A stretch of DNA of 64,000 nt, taken from positions 310,001 to 374,000 of the forward strand of contig KN880432.1 in assembly GCA_000934385.1 (NCBI GenBank). The letters run 5' to 3'. Below are positions 11,562 through 22,957 of the stretch, piece by piece. The notes under the pieces were generated by a model. That model saw only the letters and a program-made list of their open reading frames with translations, made no database searches and was not told where the DNA came from. Positions within the stretch are counted from its first letter, which is position 1, and every line of letters starts with the position of its first letter. The stretch is from Cylindrobasidium torrendii FP15055 ss-10. Lineage: Eukaryota > Basidiomycota > Agaricomycetes > Agaricales > Physalacriaceae. A program made the translations under genes and the position numbers.

Positions 11562-12658
11562 ATGTGGGCACAACAACAACAAGCACACTCTCACGATGGA
11601 GAGCACACACACAATGAGGAGACAAGCTTCAGCTGGGACTGGCAACCATCGGATTTCAGCAGCAATAGTGCGTTCTCATTTGCACCCGTTTTCTCGCCAC
11701 CAGAATCTCAACGTCGTACAGTGTACTACAGGGATCAACCGGGTCAATCAATGATGTCTGCGAGCGATAGCCAGACATACGACAAGTGCTCAATGTTGGA
11801 CTCGAATGGCGGTTACTTTGATATTTCCCAACTCCCAACGCCACCTACCGACCTCGACTTCTCCAACATGATGCAACCAAGCCAAGACCCACTTTTCAAC
11901 CCACCGGACGTTTACGCGTTCGATAACATGCTACAATGGCCAGAATGTTCGCCAGGTGCGTGATCTAACTCGACGCCGTATACACCAATGCTGACCGAAT
12001 TCGTCTGCGTGCAGCAGCATATTCTGGAAGCCCAGACATGTCGTTGCAACAATCAATGGCATCCTACATGCCTTCAGCGCCTATGGATCTCAGCAACATG
12101 CAGCACAGTAGCCCGTCGTTCAGCTCAATACCCTCAAACTCACCACTTTCCATTAATACGTCAGCGCCACCGGCGTCTGCGTTCTCCCCGTCGGCCCTGT
12201 CTTCATCGTCTTATGCCTCGACGCCGTCGTTGACGACCGCACCATACTCCCCGCCGTCACCGAGGGATGGTCCAATCTCCTCGGCGCGTTCAGACATTTC
12301 GGAAGCATCCACCAAGTCTTCATCCGCGCCGACATTGACTTCCTCAAATTCGGAAGGTAACGCCCTGCGTCCTCATCCATGTCTTTTCCCCGACTGTGGG
12401 CGCTGGTTTACGCGGAGCTACACGCGCAACGTGCATATGCTCACCCACCGTCGCTCGAACGATCCCAAACCATTCTTGTGTACCATCTCTGGCTGCACAG
12501 AGGGTTTTTCGAGGAAGCACGACCGTCTCCGGCATGAGGTGCGCCAGCATGGGCGTGGCAGCAACTTCCGATGCCCGCTTTGCACCGTCTCAAAGTTCTA
12601 CTCCTCCCAGAGCACGCTCGAGCGGCATATGAGCGAGAAGCACAACGAGGCGGGATAG
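11562..12658 (+). CDS. C2H2 zinc-finger transcription factor
   Basis: This is a nuclear DNA-binding regulator of 345 residues in two exons; the 59-nt intron runs 11956-12014 (donor gtgcgtgatc). The first 250 residues are low-complexity: Gln- and His-rich at the very N-terminus (WAQQQQ), then Pro/Ser/Thr/Met-rich, a composition usual for activation regions. Three C2H2 fingers follow. Finger 1 (about 253-277) starts CLFPDCGRWF and ends HMLTH; finger 2 (about 285-309) has CTISGC and RHEVRQH; finger 3 (about 316-341) has CPLC and RHMSEKH. This layout, with the fingers at the extreme C-terminus, is common in basidiomycete regulators of development or stress, but I cannot assign a target. A TATA box and a long gene-poor upstream region suggest regulated expression. 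Confidence 0.88.
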
Positions 12659-13424
12659 ACAACAACGATGATTGCGAGGGTTTGTTAACATATGGTGTCG
12701 CTTTTCATTCTTCCTTTTTCATGATACCTCGAGAGATAGCTCTCGTCGACTTCTTCACATAAAAGTTTCACGCACACCATTTGTCCGGACTTCACTGCAT
12801 ACACGAAATCCTTGTATATTACCTTACTACATGCATTGTACCATAGTGTATACTCTTAAATCCTTGCTCATGCGTTATTGGGGTAACTTATTCCATGTCT
12901 TCTCTTCATCATCGTTTATTATTGCACAATTCGAATAAATCATTGACTTCATGACTTCCCGTGGCTACAGGACCTCTGGTGGCACCACCAGCCCTGCGCA
13001 TTCTCACCCTTCATTATACATACGTACCTTCAACATGTTCAAGAACCCTTGACTGGCGCTAAGCCCAAAGCGGTTTTGGGGCGCATAAAGTTACGATCCC
13101 CCGCCAGTCCGAGGAAAAGCTCGACTGGATGTCTTCCTGGTAAATCCCGGCTATGTGCCGCCCTGGGAGAGCTCACTGGCATCCAACACTTCCTTGCATC
13201 TATCCCTCGGCACCGTGGGAGCCGTGATATTCTAGTACGCCCTCTATCTCATACGATGCCACAACTCAATGCCCACGGAAGATTTTCGTGCTATTGCTCA
13301 GTGGCAATCCTCACTGTTTGTTTTTTTTGCTGCTGATACTTCTCTATGATTACACTTCGTTATTATCTACTTTACCCCGACACAGCGAAGCTGTTTGCCG
13401 ACTCTACATCATTGCCCATTAGGC
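12659..13424. other. Intergenic, 3' flanks
   Basis: These are the facing 3' ends of the zinc-finger gene and the ARMT1-like gene. AT-rich motifs near 12910-12945 (cgaataaatcatt) could act as a polyadenylation signal. No coding sequence is seen. Confidence 0.4.
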
Positions 13425-15571
13425 TTACCCCTGCACTTTGGGCCAGAAGGAGATCAGCGCGTATCTGTAGGTACAATATCGTCAGATTTGGTCGTACACT
13501 GACGAACGTGACGACAGCTTACTTTCCGTTGACTCTCCACTTTTCTCCGCTGGCATCCAGCTTTGCCGCAACGTCGGAGGGGACACCGACGACGACATCC
13601 GCCTTGTTTGTCCGCAAACTCAGGATGGGGAAAGCTCCAGCGAGGGGACCTATGCAACAACTCAGCAACGTCTCCACCAGCTGACGGGAGTCGTACCGAT
13701 GGCCTCTTCGAAAGGCGTGTCTGCCGGCCAGGCAATGTCGCCCGTGAGTCTATAGAAAGATGCTATTCAAAATTGGATGCAGGGAGTAATGTATACGCAC
13801 TTTCGGTAGCTAAACAGAATGAACAGTTCAGTACACTTTCCCACACGTGCAGCTATACAACTTACTTGAGATCACCCTCAATCAGAGCCATCAGTGCGTG
13901 TTCTCCTGGAGGAGAGTCAAGAGAGGATCATACCTTGAAGACAACAAGATCGCTCTTTTCATGCAAAGAATTCCAGAGGGCTGGCGCATGTATTTTCGTG
14001 TCCCAGTATGGATATTGTGTCGTCCAGAAGTTGGCCATGTCCGAGTCGCCGCCGAGTCGCGTGTCCTGGGGTACAGACATGCTGAAGACGCCAGAGTCCA
14101 CATAAGATGTCCAGCGCTCGACCAAATGCTTGAGGTTGTCTTTCTCCGCGTCAGAAGGGTTCGACGAGGCAAGGAAACCTTCGTCTGCAAGCAACCCTGC
14201 AATTTCGACAAAGTCTGGCGGGGTCACGTCGGACACGAACCACGGGATGAGCTTTGGACTGCCGGGGCAGATAAGAACAAGTCTAGAAACCGAGCGGGGA
14301 ACTCAACTGGAAGACGACCGAGGATACGTAGGGGGTGTAGGTCACCAAAAAGTCGGCGAACACCATATCGGTGAATAACTAGTAGGGCCGGTTAACGTAT
14401 GAGGAGTCAGTCCATTCACGAATGATGCGCTGGCGACAAACCTCGAATCCGGCTACAAGACAAGTCAGCCTCGAGAAACGAGCGTGTATGGAGGGTAAAC
14501 CAACAGTTATCAAGCACTATGTCCACACGGCCATCTTTGAGATTCTTGAGCTGATCCCAAACAGCATCTTGGTCGTCTTTCAAAATGAAAGACTGGCGCG
14601 CGGCCTGCGCATCCTTCCCGACGGACTGTAAATTCTCAATATCGTCCAAGGAGAGGTTGGTCAGCAACGACAAGTCCTGTGGTTCAAGAGTAAATACGGG
14701 GATAACGGTGTGTGAGTTGTAATTACAGTCGCGTTTCCCCTGCATAATGGTTTAGCTGTCAGAGTAAATGTCCAGAGAGCGTCGACATACCATAGACACA
14801 TTTGGATCATCTCGCGGAACAGGATCTTGAAGTTCGTGGGGTCCGCTTCAAGCTTACCTTTCTCTTGCTCGAGCTCGCGGATGCTTGTAGCAATTTCTGG
14901 AAGTGTGAATGAACACTAGCAGAACTCCGAGAGCGCTGAGGACCCACTATGAATCGAGACACCCGATTTCTGGAAGGTTTCGACCTTTTGCGAGCGGAAA
15001 GGGTCGAACTCGCGCCAAGAAGTCGTCTGGGCGAAGTATGCACGCAACAGGCGATACCTGCATACAAATGCATCGCTGTCCAAAAAGACGCGTTGGAACA
15101 CTTACAGATAGCATTCAGCGTAAAGCCACGGGGCAGTGAACCAAGTTCCTTTGCCCTCTGCCGTGAGACGCTTAAGCTCGGTATTGTACACATCCACGTT
15201 AGTTTCTTTGTCTTCCGGAATTGGCCTGTGATGCGATCAAACCAGTGCGATGGGCGTCTGCTGGGACGCTGGCCTACTCAAGTGGCTTGTCGCGCGCCAT
15301 CTCATATTTGAGCTTCCCGATGAGCTCGATAAGCGCGTTGCCCTCTTCTACTTTTGTAGGATTCTTGTTGCCGCCGACAATCGCGTTATGGTTCTCGCGA
15401 TGGAGAGTGTCGACGATGCCGGCCAAAATGACTGGCCATCGTTTGAGCACTGTCTCGTAGGAGAATCTACAGGAGGTGTAAAGGTTTGGATAGACTGCAT
15501 GTGAGGAAGGGGGCGCACCCTTCTCTGTCGGTGGGATCGTACGGCGGATACGGCGCCTGGAATAATGACAT
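13425..15571 (-). CDS. ARMT1: ARMT1/DUF89 damage-control phosphatase
   Basis: This is a metal-dependent phosphatase of the DUF89/ARMT1 family (yeast YMR027W, human ARMT1), which hydrolyses damaged or excess sugar phosphates such as fructose-1-phosphate. It starts MSLFQAPYPPYDPTDREG; splicing gives FSYETVLKRWPVIL, then GKLKYEMARDKPLE and WFTAPWLYAECY, all family blocks. The catalytic signature DIVLDNSGFELFTDMVFADF appears only if an 11-nt exon (14442-14452) is included between introns of 52 and 63 nt; it supplies the residues just after the metal-binding Asp-Asn. The C-terminal part has FWTTQYPYWD, GDIAWPADTPFEEAIG, FPILSLRTNKADV and the end ALISFWPKVQG before the stop at 13425. About ten exons code for roughly 470 residues, the usual family size. 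Confidence 0.9.
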
Positions 15572-15970
15572 AATGATGGTGGCTTATGGTAGCTTAACAA
15601 CCTGGGAGGAGCGGTCATTTCACCTCGATCTTGACATCACGGTGGCAAATGCGTCGGGATTCCTACTAGTAGAAAGGGTTACGAACACCTTGAATACGTC
15701 GATGAACTGAAGCTGGAAATCCATTTGACCATTCAAGCTGAGGATGACACATTCTGTAGTTATTCATAGTACTTTGAGCTCGCATTCAACTTCCGTGAGA
15801 GGATAGCAAAAGCAAGCTCGACAGCAATGGTTAAATTTTCCTTGAGACATTGGTATAAATACATAGAATACAGCAGGGAATCTAGAAATGATCAATACAT
15901 AAGCGTCCTCTTAGATCTCCACCCCGCCAGCCTTTGCTTTAGTTTCGGGGCGAGAACATGCCCAATCCTC
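15572..15970. other. Intergenic, no gene seen
   Basis: This is the 5' flank of the ARMT1-like gene and the 3' flank of the RhoGEF. An AT-rich segment around 15840-15900 contains tataaatacat. I see no supported coding sequence. Confidence 0.4.
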
Positions 15971-18080
15971 TCAGACCATCATCATGTAACTTGCCAGGGC
16001 CCATCCCGTCTCAGCCTTATGGCCACCGCCAATACCTCGTCTAACAAGCAACAGACAATCTGGTTGCTCCAAATCCTCCTTGTTCAAGGCAAGCCTCAAT
16101 CCCCTCGACTGGTGGTCCCTTGGATGACCACACTCCTTCAGGACCTCGTACATCTCGTTCTCTCCAGCCAGTTCCAGAAGCGGATACGACTGGTAGGTAT
16201 ATTCGTGCAATGGCGCGTGGAAAGGGTGAATCGCGCGCACAGGGTACATCGGCGATGCGTGTTTGTGCGTTGACGGCAGTGGCGGCTGCGCTCGAGGCGA
16301 CGTCCTCGGTTTATACAGCGCCTGAGGTCTATATGCAGGTGCTTGAGGGGACGAGGTCGGCGTAGACGGGCGCGAGCGTCTCCTCGGCGTAACAGGCATA
16401 GGCATCGAAATCTCCATTGGACTCGCATAGTCGTACTTGTACTCTGTATCATACTCGCTCGTAGACTTTGTCGCCCGAGAACGCGTGCTCGTATGTGACG
16501 GGGCCATCGGCAGAGGTACACTGGCAGAGCTTAAGACACTCGGTGCGAATGAATGTTGGCGAATGAGCCGCTGCGGGGCACGCAGGATGCTGAGTGGCTG
16601 CAGGCGTTCCTCAACATCGTCCCAGCGCTCGCGCCATATTTGGCCTATGTCCAAGTTAAGCATATGGTCGTCGTCGACACAAAGCATCTCCCAAAGCCGA
16701 TGCCAGCAGGCGCGGACGTCATGATAGAAACCGGCCTGGGATCTGGAGAGACGCAGAATGCAGCCAGCGACGACACGCTCGGCCATGGTCAAAACCAGCG
16801 GCAGCTCCTCGGCCAGCTTGGCGCGAAGGGCCAGATATTCTGCGGACGCCTTGAGCAAATCGGAGGGTGGACGATGCTTAGGGCTCAGTGGCATATGAAT
16901 GAGATGGGTGTGCAAAGGCAATAGGTCATTTTGGAGGGTATGAAGCAGCCTGAATGGTGGCGCCAGGGTATCGAGGAGCCGAGTGATTGGTTGCAGTATA
17001 GAACGGACAAGGTCCTGTGCCAGCTGGTGACTGTATGGAACCACATCTTCGGTAATAGTAAAGACGAATGCGCTGAACGCGTCCGAGGGTGCTGCAGCGG
17101 TCACACCAAGCACCCGACCGAGAGAAAGGGCAAATTGATGGAGGGATGCAGCTGTGCCCGCGGTTGCAGTGGCCCAGTCCATGGAATCGGTGGCCAGCTG
17201 TTTCGCAAAGGTCTCGATATTGAGCAGACGGTCGTGCAGACGGGCAACGGCAACCGACTCGTCTGAGCCGGAATCGATGGCGGACACGGTGCGCTTGCGA
17301 CTGATAGACTTGAGCCTGATCATGAGATCCTTGTTGCTCTTCTGACGAAGGACTTGCTTGACCTGCCAGGCGGCATTAGTCCGCGCGACAAGCTCATCTC
17401 TTTCGCAATACGCACCACTTCAGTCCGTCTGCGTTCCTCATTCACACGTCCTGCAAGATCCTGGAGTGCCAGGTGGGCCTTTCGGATGTTCTCTCGGTCC
17501 GGGTGGGTTTGCGGCGTTTCCTGAAGGATGGTGCTGAGCAGCAGTGGGTACTTGAGTAGTCGTTGAACAGGCTTGATAAGGACCGAATCAAGGTCCCACG
17601 CATTTGAATGCGTCGTCGCAATCTCCTTCACCCGCGCACGGTACGCGGTCAGCGCTGGAGTTACGGGCATATGTTGGAGGTGGCTGCTCGCAGTGTCATG
17701 TCGTGAGATGTAGTGTTTGTACGGGCGTTCCATATCCGTGATGGCCTCCAGAAACAACGCGCCAATTTGGTCTTGCTCAATGGCTTCTTCGATGGCGTCG
17801 CAGAAATGGTCTGAAAAAGCTGCAATTTCGTTGACGTTCCCAAACACAATTCGCGCATCTTCGGCGGTCATACACGGCTCCAGCGGTTGGCCATGAACGA
17901 CTGCTGATTCCCCATCTGTGGATGTTCGTAAGGCTATACAACGACGACAAAGGTGGTGGACACACCGGTTGCAATTGGACAATAAACGGTGTGCAGCAGG
18001 GCCATATCGTTCGCATGGTTGCGCTCAGAGGTAAGCAGTTCTTGTAGAGCATGATCTCGTTTAGTTCGCGGTGCACTCAT
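15971..18080 (-). CDS. Rho guanine-nucleotide exchange factor, DH-BAR-SH3-like
   Basis: This is a Tuba/DNMBP-like exchange factor linking Rho/Cdc42 activation to curved membranes. Residues about 1-200 form a DH domain: ALQELLTSERNHANDMALLH (conserved region 1) and, near its end, LIKPVQRLLKYPLLLSTIL (conserved region 3). A BAR-type helical domain follows (about 220-440; RLHDRLLNIETFAKQL, FYHDVRACWHRLWEML). Then comes a Ser/Pro/Arg-rich linker (TPRRRSRPSTPTSS) and a C-terminal SH3-like module ending CLLLVRRG and ETGWALASYM. Two introns fit: 50 nt after IAT, and 53 nt at 17363-17415 (donor gtgcgtattg), which joins RRRTEV to VKQVLRQ. The spliced length is 668 residues. The start at 18080 (MSAPRTK) lies just before the DH domain; orthologues may carry a longer N-terminus. 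Confidence 0.85.
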
Positions 18081-18322
18081 AGTTTCTCGAAGTTGTCGTC
18101 GTCGGCTAAGAGCCTTGCGCACGCTCGCCGTGAGAGCGAAAGATCAACCTCGCCATTGCCATCCCCACGATCACCCCGCGATCGCGTCTAGGTTAGCAGC
18201 ACTAGGCGCTTGCTCTCTTTCAAATTCAAAGGCAAACAAATAGCTCTCCTTCCGTATGCAGTGATTACATTGCGAATGCCAAACAATAATTATGCAATAT
18301 ATGAATAGGTCTAAGAAATATT

Positions 18323-20387
18323 TTACACACCCAGCTTCCGTTTGGTGTGCTCATACACAACGTATGAGATCGACACCGAGGGAATCACCTTTGCCAACGT
18401 GGGAAATAGTCCTCGATAGAATCCCCTCCAGCCCTCGCGCTGATATGTCTTCTGCGCGGCATCCAGCACGCCCGTGTATCTTTGTGGATGGCCAGGACTG
18501 CCAGACGCCTGCAGGCGCGTACGCACAAGGTTGAGTGGGTACACGCTCGTCGCTCCAACACTCCCGGACAGGCTTCCAAATGCCAGCAAGGCGAGGACTC
18601 CTGGTTCTTCCTTACCCGTTGACCGAAGATAAGCAAGTTTCAAAGCTTCAAATGTTGACATATCGATGGCTGAGTATGGAAACACGCCAACAAGACCAAT
18701 CTAAACTCGCGTCAATAAAGCGCACCCAGAGCATGTGCACATCGACATACCGCTAATCCGCGATAGAAGGATGGGAGACCACCAAGTGCGTATACAGAGC
18801 GTGCTGCTGCGGCTAATGTGCGTTTCTCGGCGCCAGAACTACTCATCATCTGGGTCTGCCAACGAAGGTGAGGATGGGCGTTTTCCAATGGATGGGAAAC
18901 GTACCTTGAGCGTCTCGATGGGATATATGCCTGTAGGTCAATTAGCAAGGCGATCAAATCATATATCAAGGCAACGCACAAAGCTGACTTGTTATCCCTC
19001 CTACCCCTCCAGACAAAAATCGGCTCAAACCACTGATATCGCGCGAGTCCTCAACATGGTCCCAATATTGCGCGAATAACCGTTTCTGGGTAATGTTCAA
19101 CACACGGAACTCTTGCTAGAAAGATAAACGCACAGAGGACTCGTAGGAGAAGAATTTGATGGCTGATTCGGGGAAGATCTTGGTAACAGAGAGTCCATTG
19201 CCCGTCCAGAAGGCAAGCACGCCGCCTTCGGCATATATTCGACTGATGGCATTCTGTAAAACTTTGGCTCCGCCTGTCGAAGTCCCTGCCGCATCTGTGG
19301 CAAGCGCGTCCTTGCTCCGCGTGATAAGGAATATCTTAAGTCGGTCGAATGGTGCAGTACACGATCGAGAAACAGCGCCTGCGACACCTCCGGCGAAGAG
19401 GAATTTGAGCGCCGTGTGACCCTCTAGCCAGCCATGGGGATGCTCATCCTCGTCGTCTTCGAGTCCATCATCATCATGCTCGTCATGGGCTAATGGTGGT
19501 GGAGGGGAAGGCGGCGGATGTGACCAGGAGGCAGTGGTGGGTGGTGGTATTGGTGGCTTATCCTCTGCACTGAGGCTGACATCACCTGAGGAAGGTCAGT
19601 GCTAAATGAAATGTCTTTTCGGGCGGTACTAACCCTCCATCGTCACTCGGGCACCGCCGCGTCCATCGTCACCCAGATACTTGTTCATCTGGTAGTAGCG
19701 GTATATCTCCAATGGCGATGCTTTCCGAGGCAAAAGGAGCAGGAAATCACGAAAGTCGCTGAAGGTTACGACAGGGTCCGCCCGAGGATTGCTGGACAGA
19801 TACAGCATGAACTCGTCCAAATGTTTTGGCTGGAGCACGATGCCTAGTACAATCAGCCCGCTGCATATAAGATTGGCAGACGGCGCACCTGTTTTCCGCA
19901 GCGCTTCGTTCAGCTCATGTCCATCCAGATGGCCGTCGCCGTCGAGATCAAGCTCGTCGTGGAAAATGGCCCACAGCTCTTCGCGATATGTCAGCATTGG
20001 CCAATGAGAATGCGGACATAACGCACCGACTTCCTTAGCCTCCGCATACTGTCTGAACTCCTTCCAGTCAATATTTCGCTTCCCACCGTCTTTACAGACG
20101 CGGCCCATTAGCTCATGTTCGTACGCGGCCCGTAGCTCTTCAGCCATGTTGATCTCCGCGCCATTAGCCTTGCCGTGCGGCGCGCCTTCAAAGTTATAAC
20201 CACAGTCCGCGATATGCTGCCATAGCGCTTTCAGCCGTCGTTTGCGGTTGTCCCGTCCCTCGAGTTGCCGGAATTCGGAAAGTGTGCGCGGTTGCGGCAG
20301 CGATCGTGCTGGCGACGACGAAAAGTACGCGCTGCTACTACCAGCACTGCTGCTTGAGGTGCTACCCAAGGTGCTCCGGTCACCCAT
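18323..20387 (-). CDS. SAL1: EF-hand mitochondrial carrier (ATP-Mg/Pi, SCaMC/Sal1-like)
   Basis: This is a calcium-regulated inner-membrane carrier that exchanges ATP-Mg for phosphate. The N-terminal half (about 1-235) contains EF-hand repeats; the clearest loop is DLDGDGHLDGHE, with a degenerate one around PRADPVVTFSDF. The carrier half has three repeats with Px(D/E)xx(K/R) signatures: PFDRLK, PIETLK and PLNLVRTRL. Between the halves lies a Pro- and Asp/Glu-rich linker. The ending YVVYEHTKRKLGV is standard for the family. There are six or more exons; one 48-nt intron (19979-20026) lies inside the EF-hand region, is a multiple of three and has no stop. The start at 20387 gives a Ser-rich leader before LSEFRQLEGRDN. 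Confidence 0.9.
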
Positions 20388-21015
20388 TCAGATGCTACGG
20401 TTGGTCCGTGGTCGGTATTGTCAAGGACAGGTTTTGGGTATGATTGTGTTTCGGGACAGTAATGTTGGCCCTTGTCTAAGGGTGCATTGGGTCAAAGTTT
20501 GAAGTGGGTTAGATGGCGAGGGTCAAGAGAGAAGTGGTTTCCCAATCAGGTTATGTCGCGTCAATTCACGATGTGGCGCAGGCTCGCGTGGCTTTTGGAC
20601 ACCCAATTCTCACGGTCAATTGTGCGCGTGAGGTGCTTATTCCGGCGACCACATTAAGACTCAATGTTGTTCTTTTCTCACGGCTTATGGCTCGAACCAT
20701 CGCAATCTCCTCGCAACTCCGTCACCAAGCAGGAGCAGCTTGCCGTCAAATCTAACATCTTGTATTTGTATACATAATACATTTCGCAGCCAACAGAAGT
20801 ACAATGTTCTCCGCCTATGAATAATTTATAGACTACTTTGAACAACCTACAGAAGCACCAACCTTGTGGTGTAGATAAACCTCAAAAGCAGCAGCCCGTG
20901 CTGCTCAACAAGACTGGGAGTATAGCAATACAGTGAGTTATGTTTTTCGCAAATATCCTGCGATTCCTGCACAGTGGACATTCGTCTTGGAATCCACGTT
21001 CGGCCCTGATGTGAG
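20388..21015. other. Intergenic, no gene seen
   Basis: This is the 5' flank of the carrier gene and the 3' flank of the unrecognised proline-rich gene. The longest plus-strand frame (about 80 codons from 20513) has no motif, so I leave it out. Confidence 0.4.
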
Positions 21016-22320
21016 TTACCATTTCGAATTTGCATCCACTCGACCATCCCCAAACCATGCTTTCAGGTGGCTCCATATACCCTCCATGCACCCTCGGCTC
21101 TTTGAGTGCCCTTGTTTCTTCGGCCGCTGGACAATGAACATCGGTAAGATCGTCGAATTGTCTACGTCCTTTGCGTACGACGCCATTGTGCCAGACGGAT
21201 GTGGAGTGAATTTCGTTGCGTGTGAAGACGAGGGTGCTTGAGTTCCAGTCTCTGACTGTGTGAACTGCGTATCCCCCGAGGCCGTGCGAACATTTTGAGC
21301 CGCAGCCTCTGATTGCGAGTATGGAAGGTAATGCTTGCTACCAGAGACAAGCGTCGAGCTCCTCGACTCGCGTGTCGATGGCCTATATTCCTGACCATAC
21401 ACGGGCGGCGGCATGTCCTACGGCGCAAGGTCAGAATCGGTGACTAGGCAAACGACAAAGCTAGCACAGGAAGGTAGAAATGATTGAGGAGAGATACATA
21501 CGGGTTGCAACGTAAACGACGGCTTCACGCGAAGTGCAGGCTTCGGTGGGGTCGGTGGCCTGAACGACTACGCAAAAACAAGCCATCCGTCAGTCATGCT
21601 CAATCACAATCGAAGTCGAAACGCACAGTGTGCGCACTATGGCAATATGATGAATTCCGCGTGCTGGCGGGCGAGCACGGCGCCGTCGAATACAAGCTCG
21701 ACGTTGAACGGCGCGCGGTATTTGGAATCTACAATCAACTGTCAATGAGGACGGTGAAGAATACAACGGCCGCACTGACCCGGATTTCGGCTGGGACGTG
21801 GACAGCACCTGGGACAGACAGCGAAAGTGGCGGGCCGCTGACGGGGCTGGAGGCGGCAAGCTCGATCATATCGCGCCAGTGCTCGGGAAGCTAGTAGGAT
21901 ATCGCTGGTAAGCAGAGTCTCCAACAGAAGTTGCTAAGCGCGCCCGAGTTTACAGGGCACATAACGCTGAACCAAAGGGGAAGGACGTACAGGAGGTACG
22001 TAAGAAAACCGAGCGTTGTCATCCTCATCTGCATCTGGATGTACCGAGGGAGCCGGCGACCCAGTCGGCGAGGGGATAAATACAGGTGGTGGCTTGCGCT
22101 TGATCTTTTGCGTTGCGCGAGGCATTTGTAAGGAGTCGACCGAATCCATATTATAGGTGTCTGTCCAAATAAAGAGCTATAGCTCTGGGTGAAAAGATTG
22201 CACTGGATAGGCTTGTGTCAACATACGGAGCGGCGGGAGCGGAAACGAAGGACTGCAGTGAAGCAGTGGGAGTTGAGGGTAGAGGGAAGACCGGAGAGTC
22301 TTATACCAGCCGTAGGCCAT
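21016..22320 (-). CDS. Unrecognised Pro/Ser-rich protein, multi-exon
   Basis: I do not recognise this family. Exons joined by GT-AG sites give an N-terminus MAYGWYKTLRSSLYPQ (ATG at 22320), then SFPLPPLHTYNMDSVDSLQ, a basic block (TQKIKRKPPP), an acidic block (HPDADEDDNA), LPEHWRDMIELAAS, LSLSVPGAVHVPAEIR and YRAPFNVELVFDG. The next exon should read FRPPTPPKPALRVKPSF, then MPPPVYGQEYRPS, a Ser/Thr-rich stretch and the end WSHLKAWFGDGRVDANSKW. At the junction after EFIILP the frame is off by one base or meets a TAG, so either the model is wrong there or there is an indel. The alternative start at 22149 (MDSVDS) is also in frame. The central part, which resembles a beta-rich interaction domain, is probably the functional region. 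Confidence 0.55.
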
Positions 22321-22957
22321 GCGGCCTTTTGAATCTTGTAAGAGGCGCCTAGTGCCTCCACTGACGCAGCACAACAACCCGGGGATGGCACCGTGCACGC
22401 CAATTGTCAGGTGCCGCAGACGCGACGTACAAAGGCGCGTTTACCACATTGTTGCTCTAAACAAATTAGACTCAAGGCCAAACAATGCTCTTAGAGAACA
22501 AGAAGGGTTGGGTCTGTCAGAGAAACAGAGGCTACAGAGGGTATGATCAGTGTTACACGGAAGAAGCTCATAGAGGCAACTCACTCGTACTCGCCTCGCA
22601 GCCCCCAGCATGACTACATGAGGTATGTCCATGGTAGAGCAGGTTTTTTGGCCTTGGGTTACGAACAAACTTGAAAAGTGCGATGATTTGGTCGACTAGC
22701 ATTTTTGCGGCGACATATCTAGTTGCTTTTTTGTGTTCACGACACAAGGGACAAATTCATAGAATCAGCCTCAGCTTGCCAAATTGCGGCATGCATATGG
22801 TGGGAAGAAGGAGCCTTTGTTACACAGCCACGAGAGGATCTCAAGGGGCGCCGCTTTCAAAGCCGCTTTGATTGGACTCGGTGGATAGCATCCGATCGCG
22901 AAAGGCTCTGTGAAGACAATTGAATATTCAGATATTCAGAACACAGTCGTAGGTATT
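22321..22957. other. Intergenic, no gene seen
   Basis: This lies between the proline-rich gene and the 3' end of GUP1. Short frames on both strands have no recognisable motif. Confidence 0.35.
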
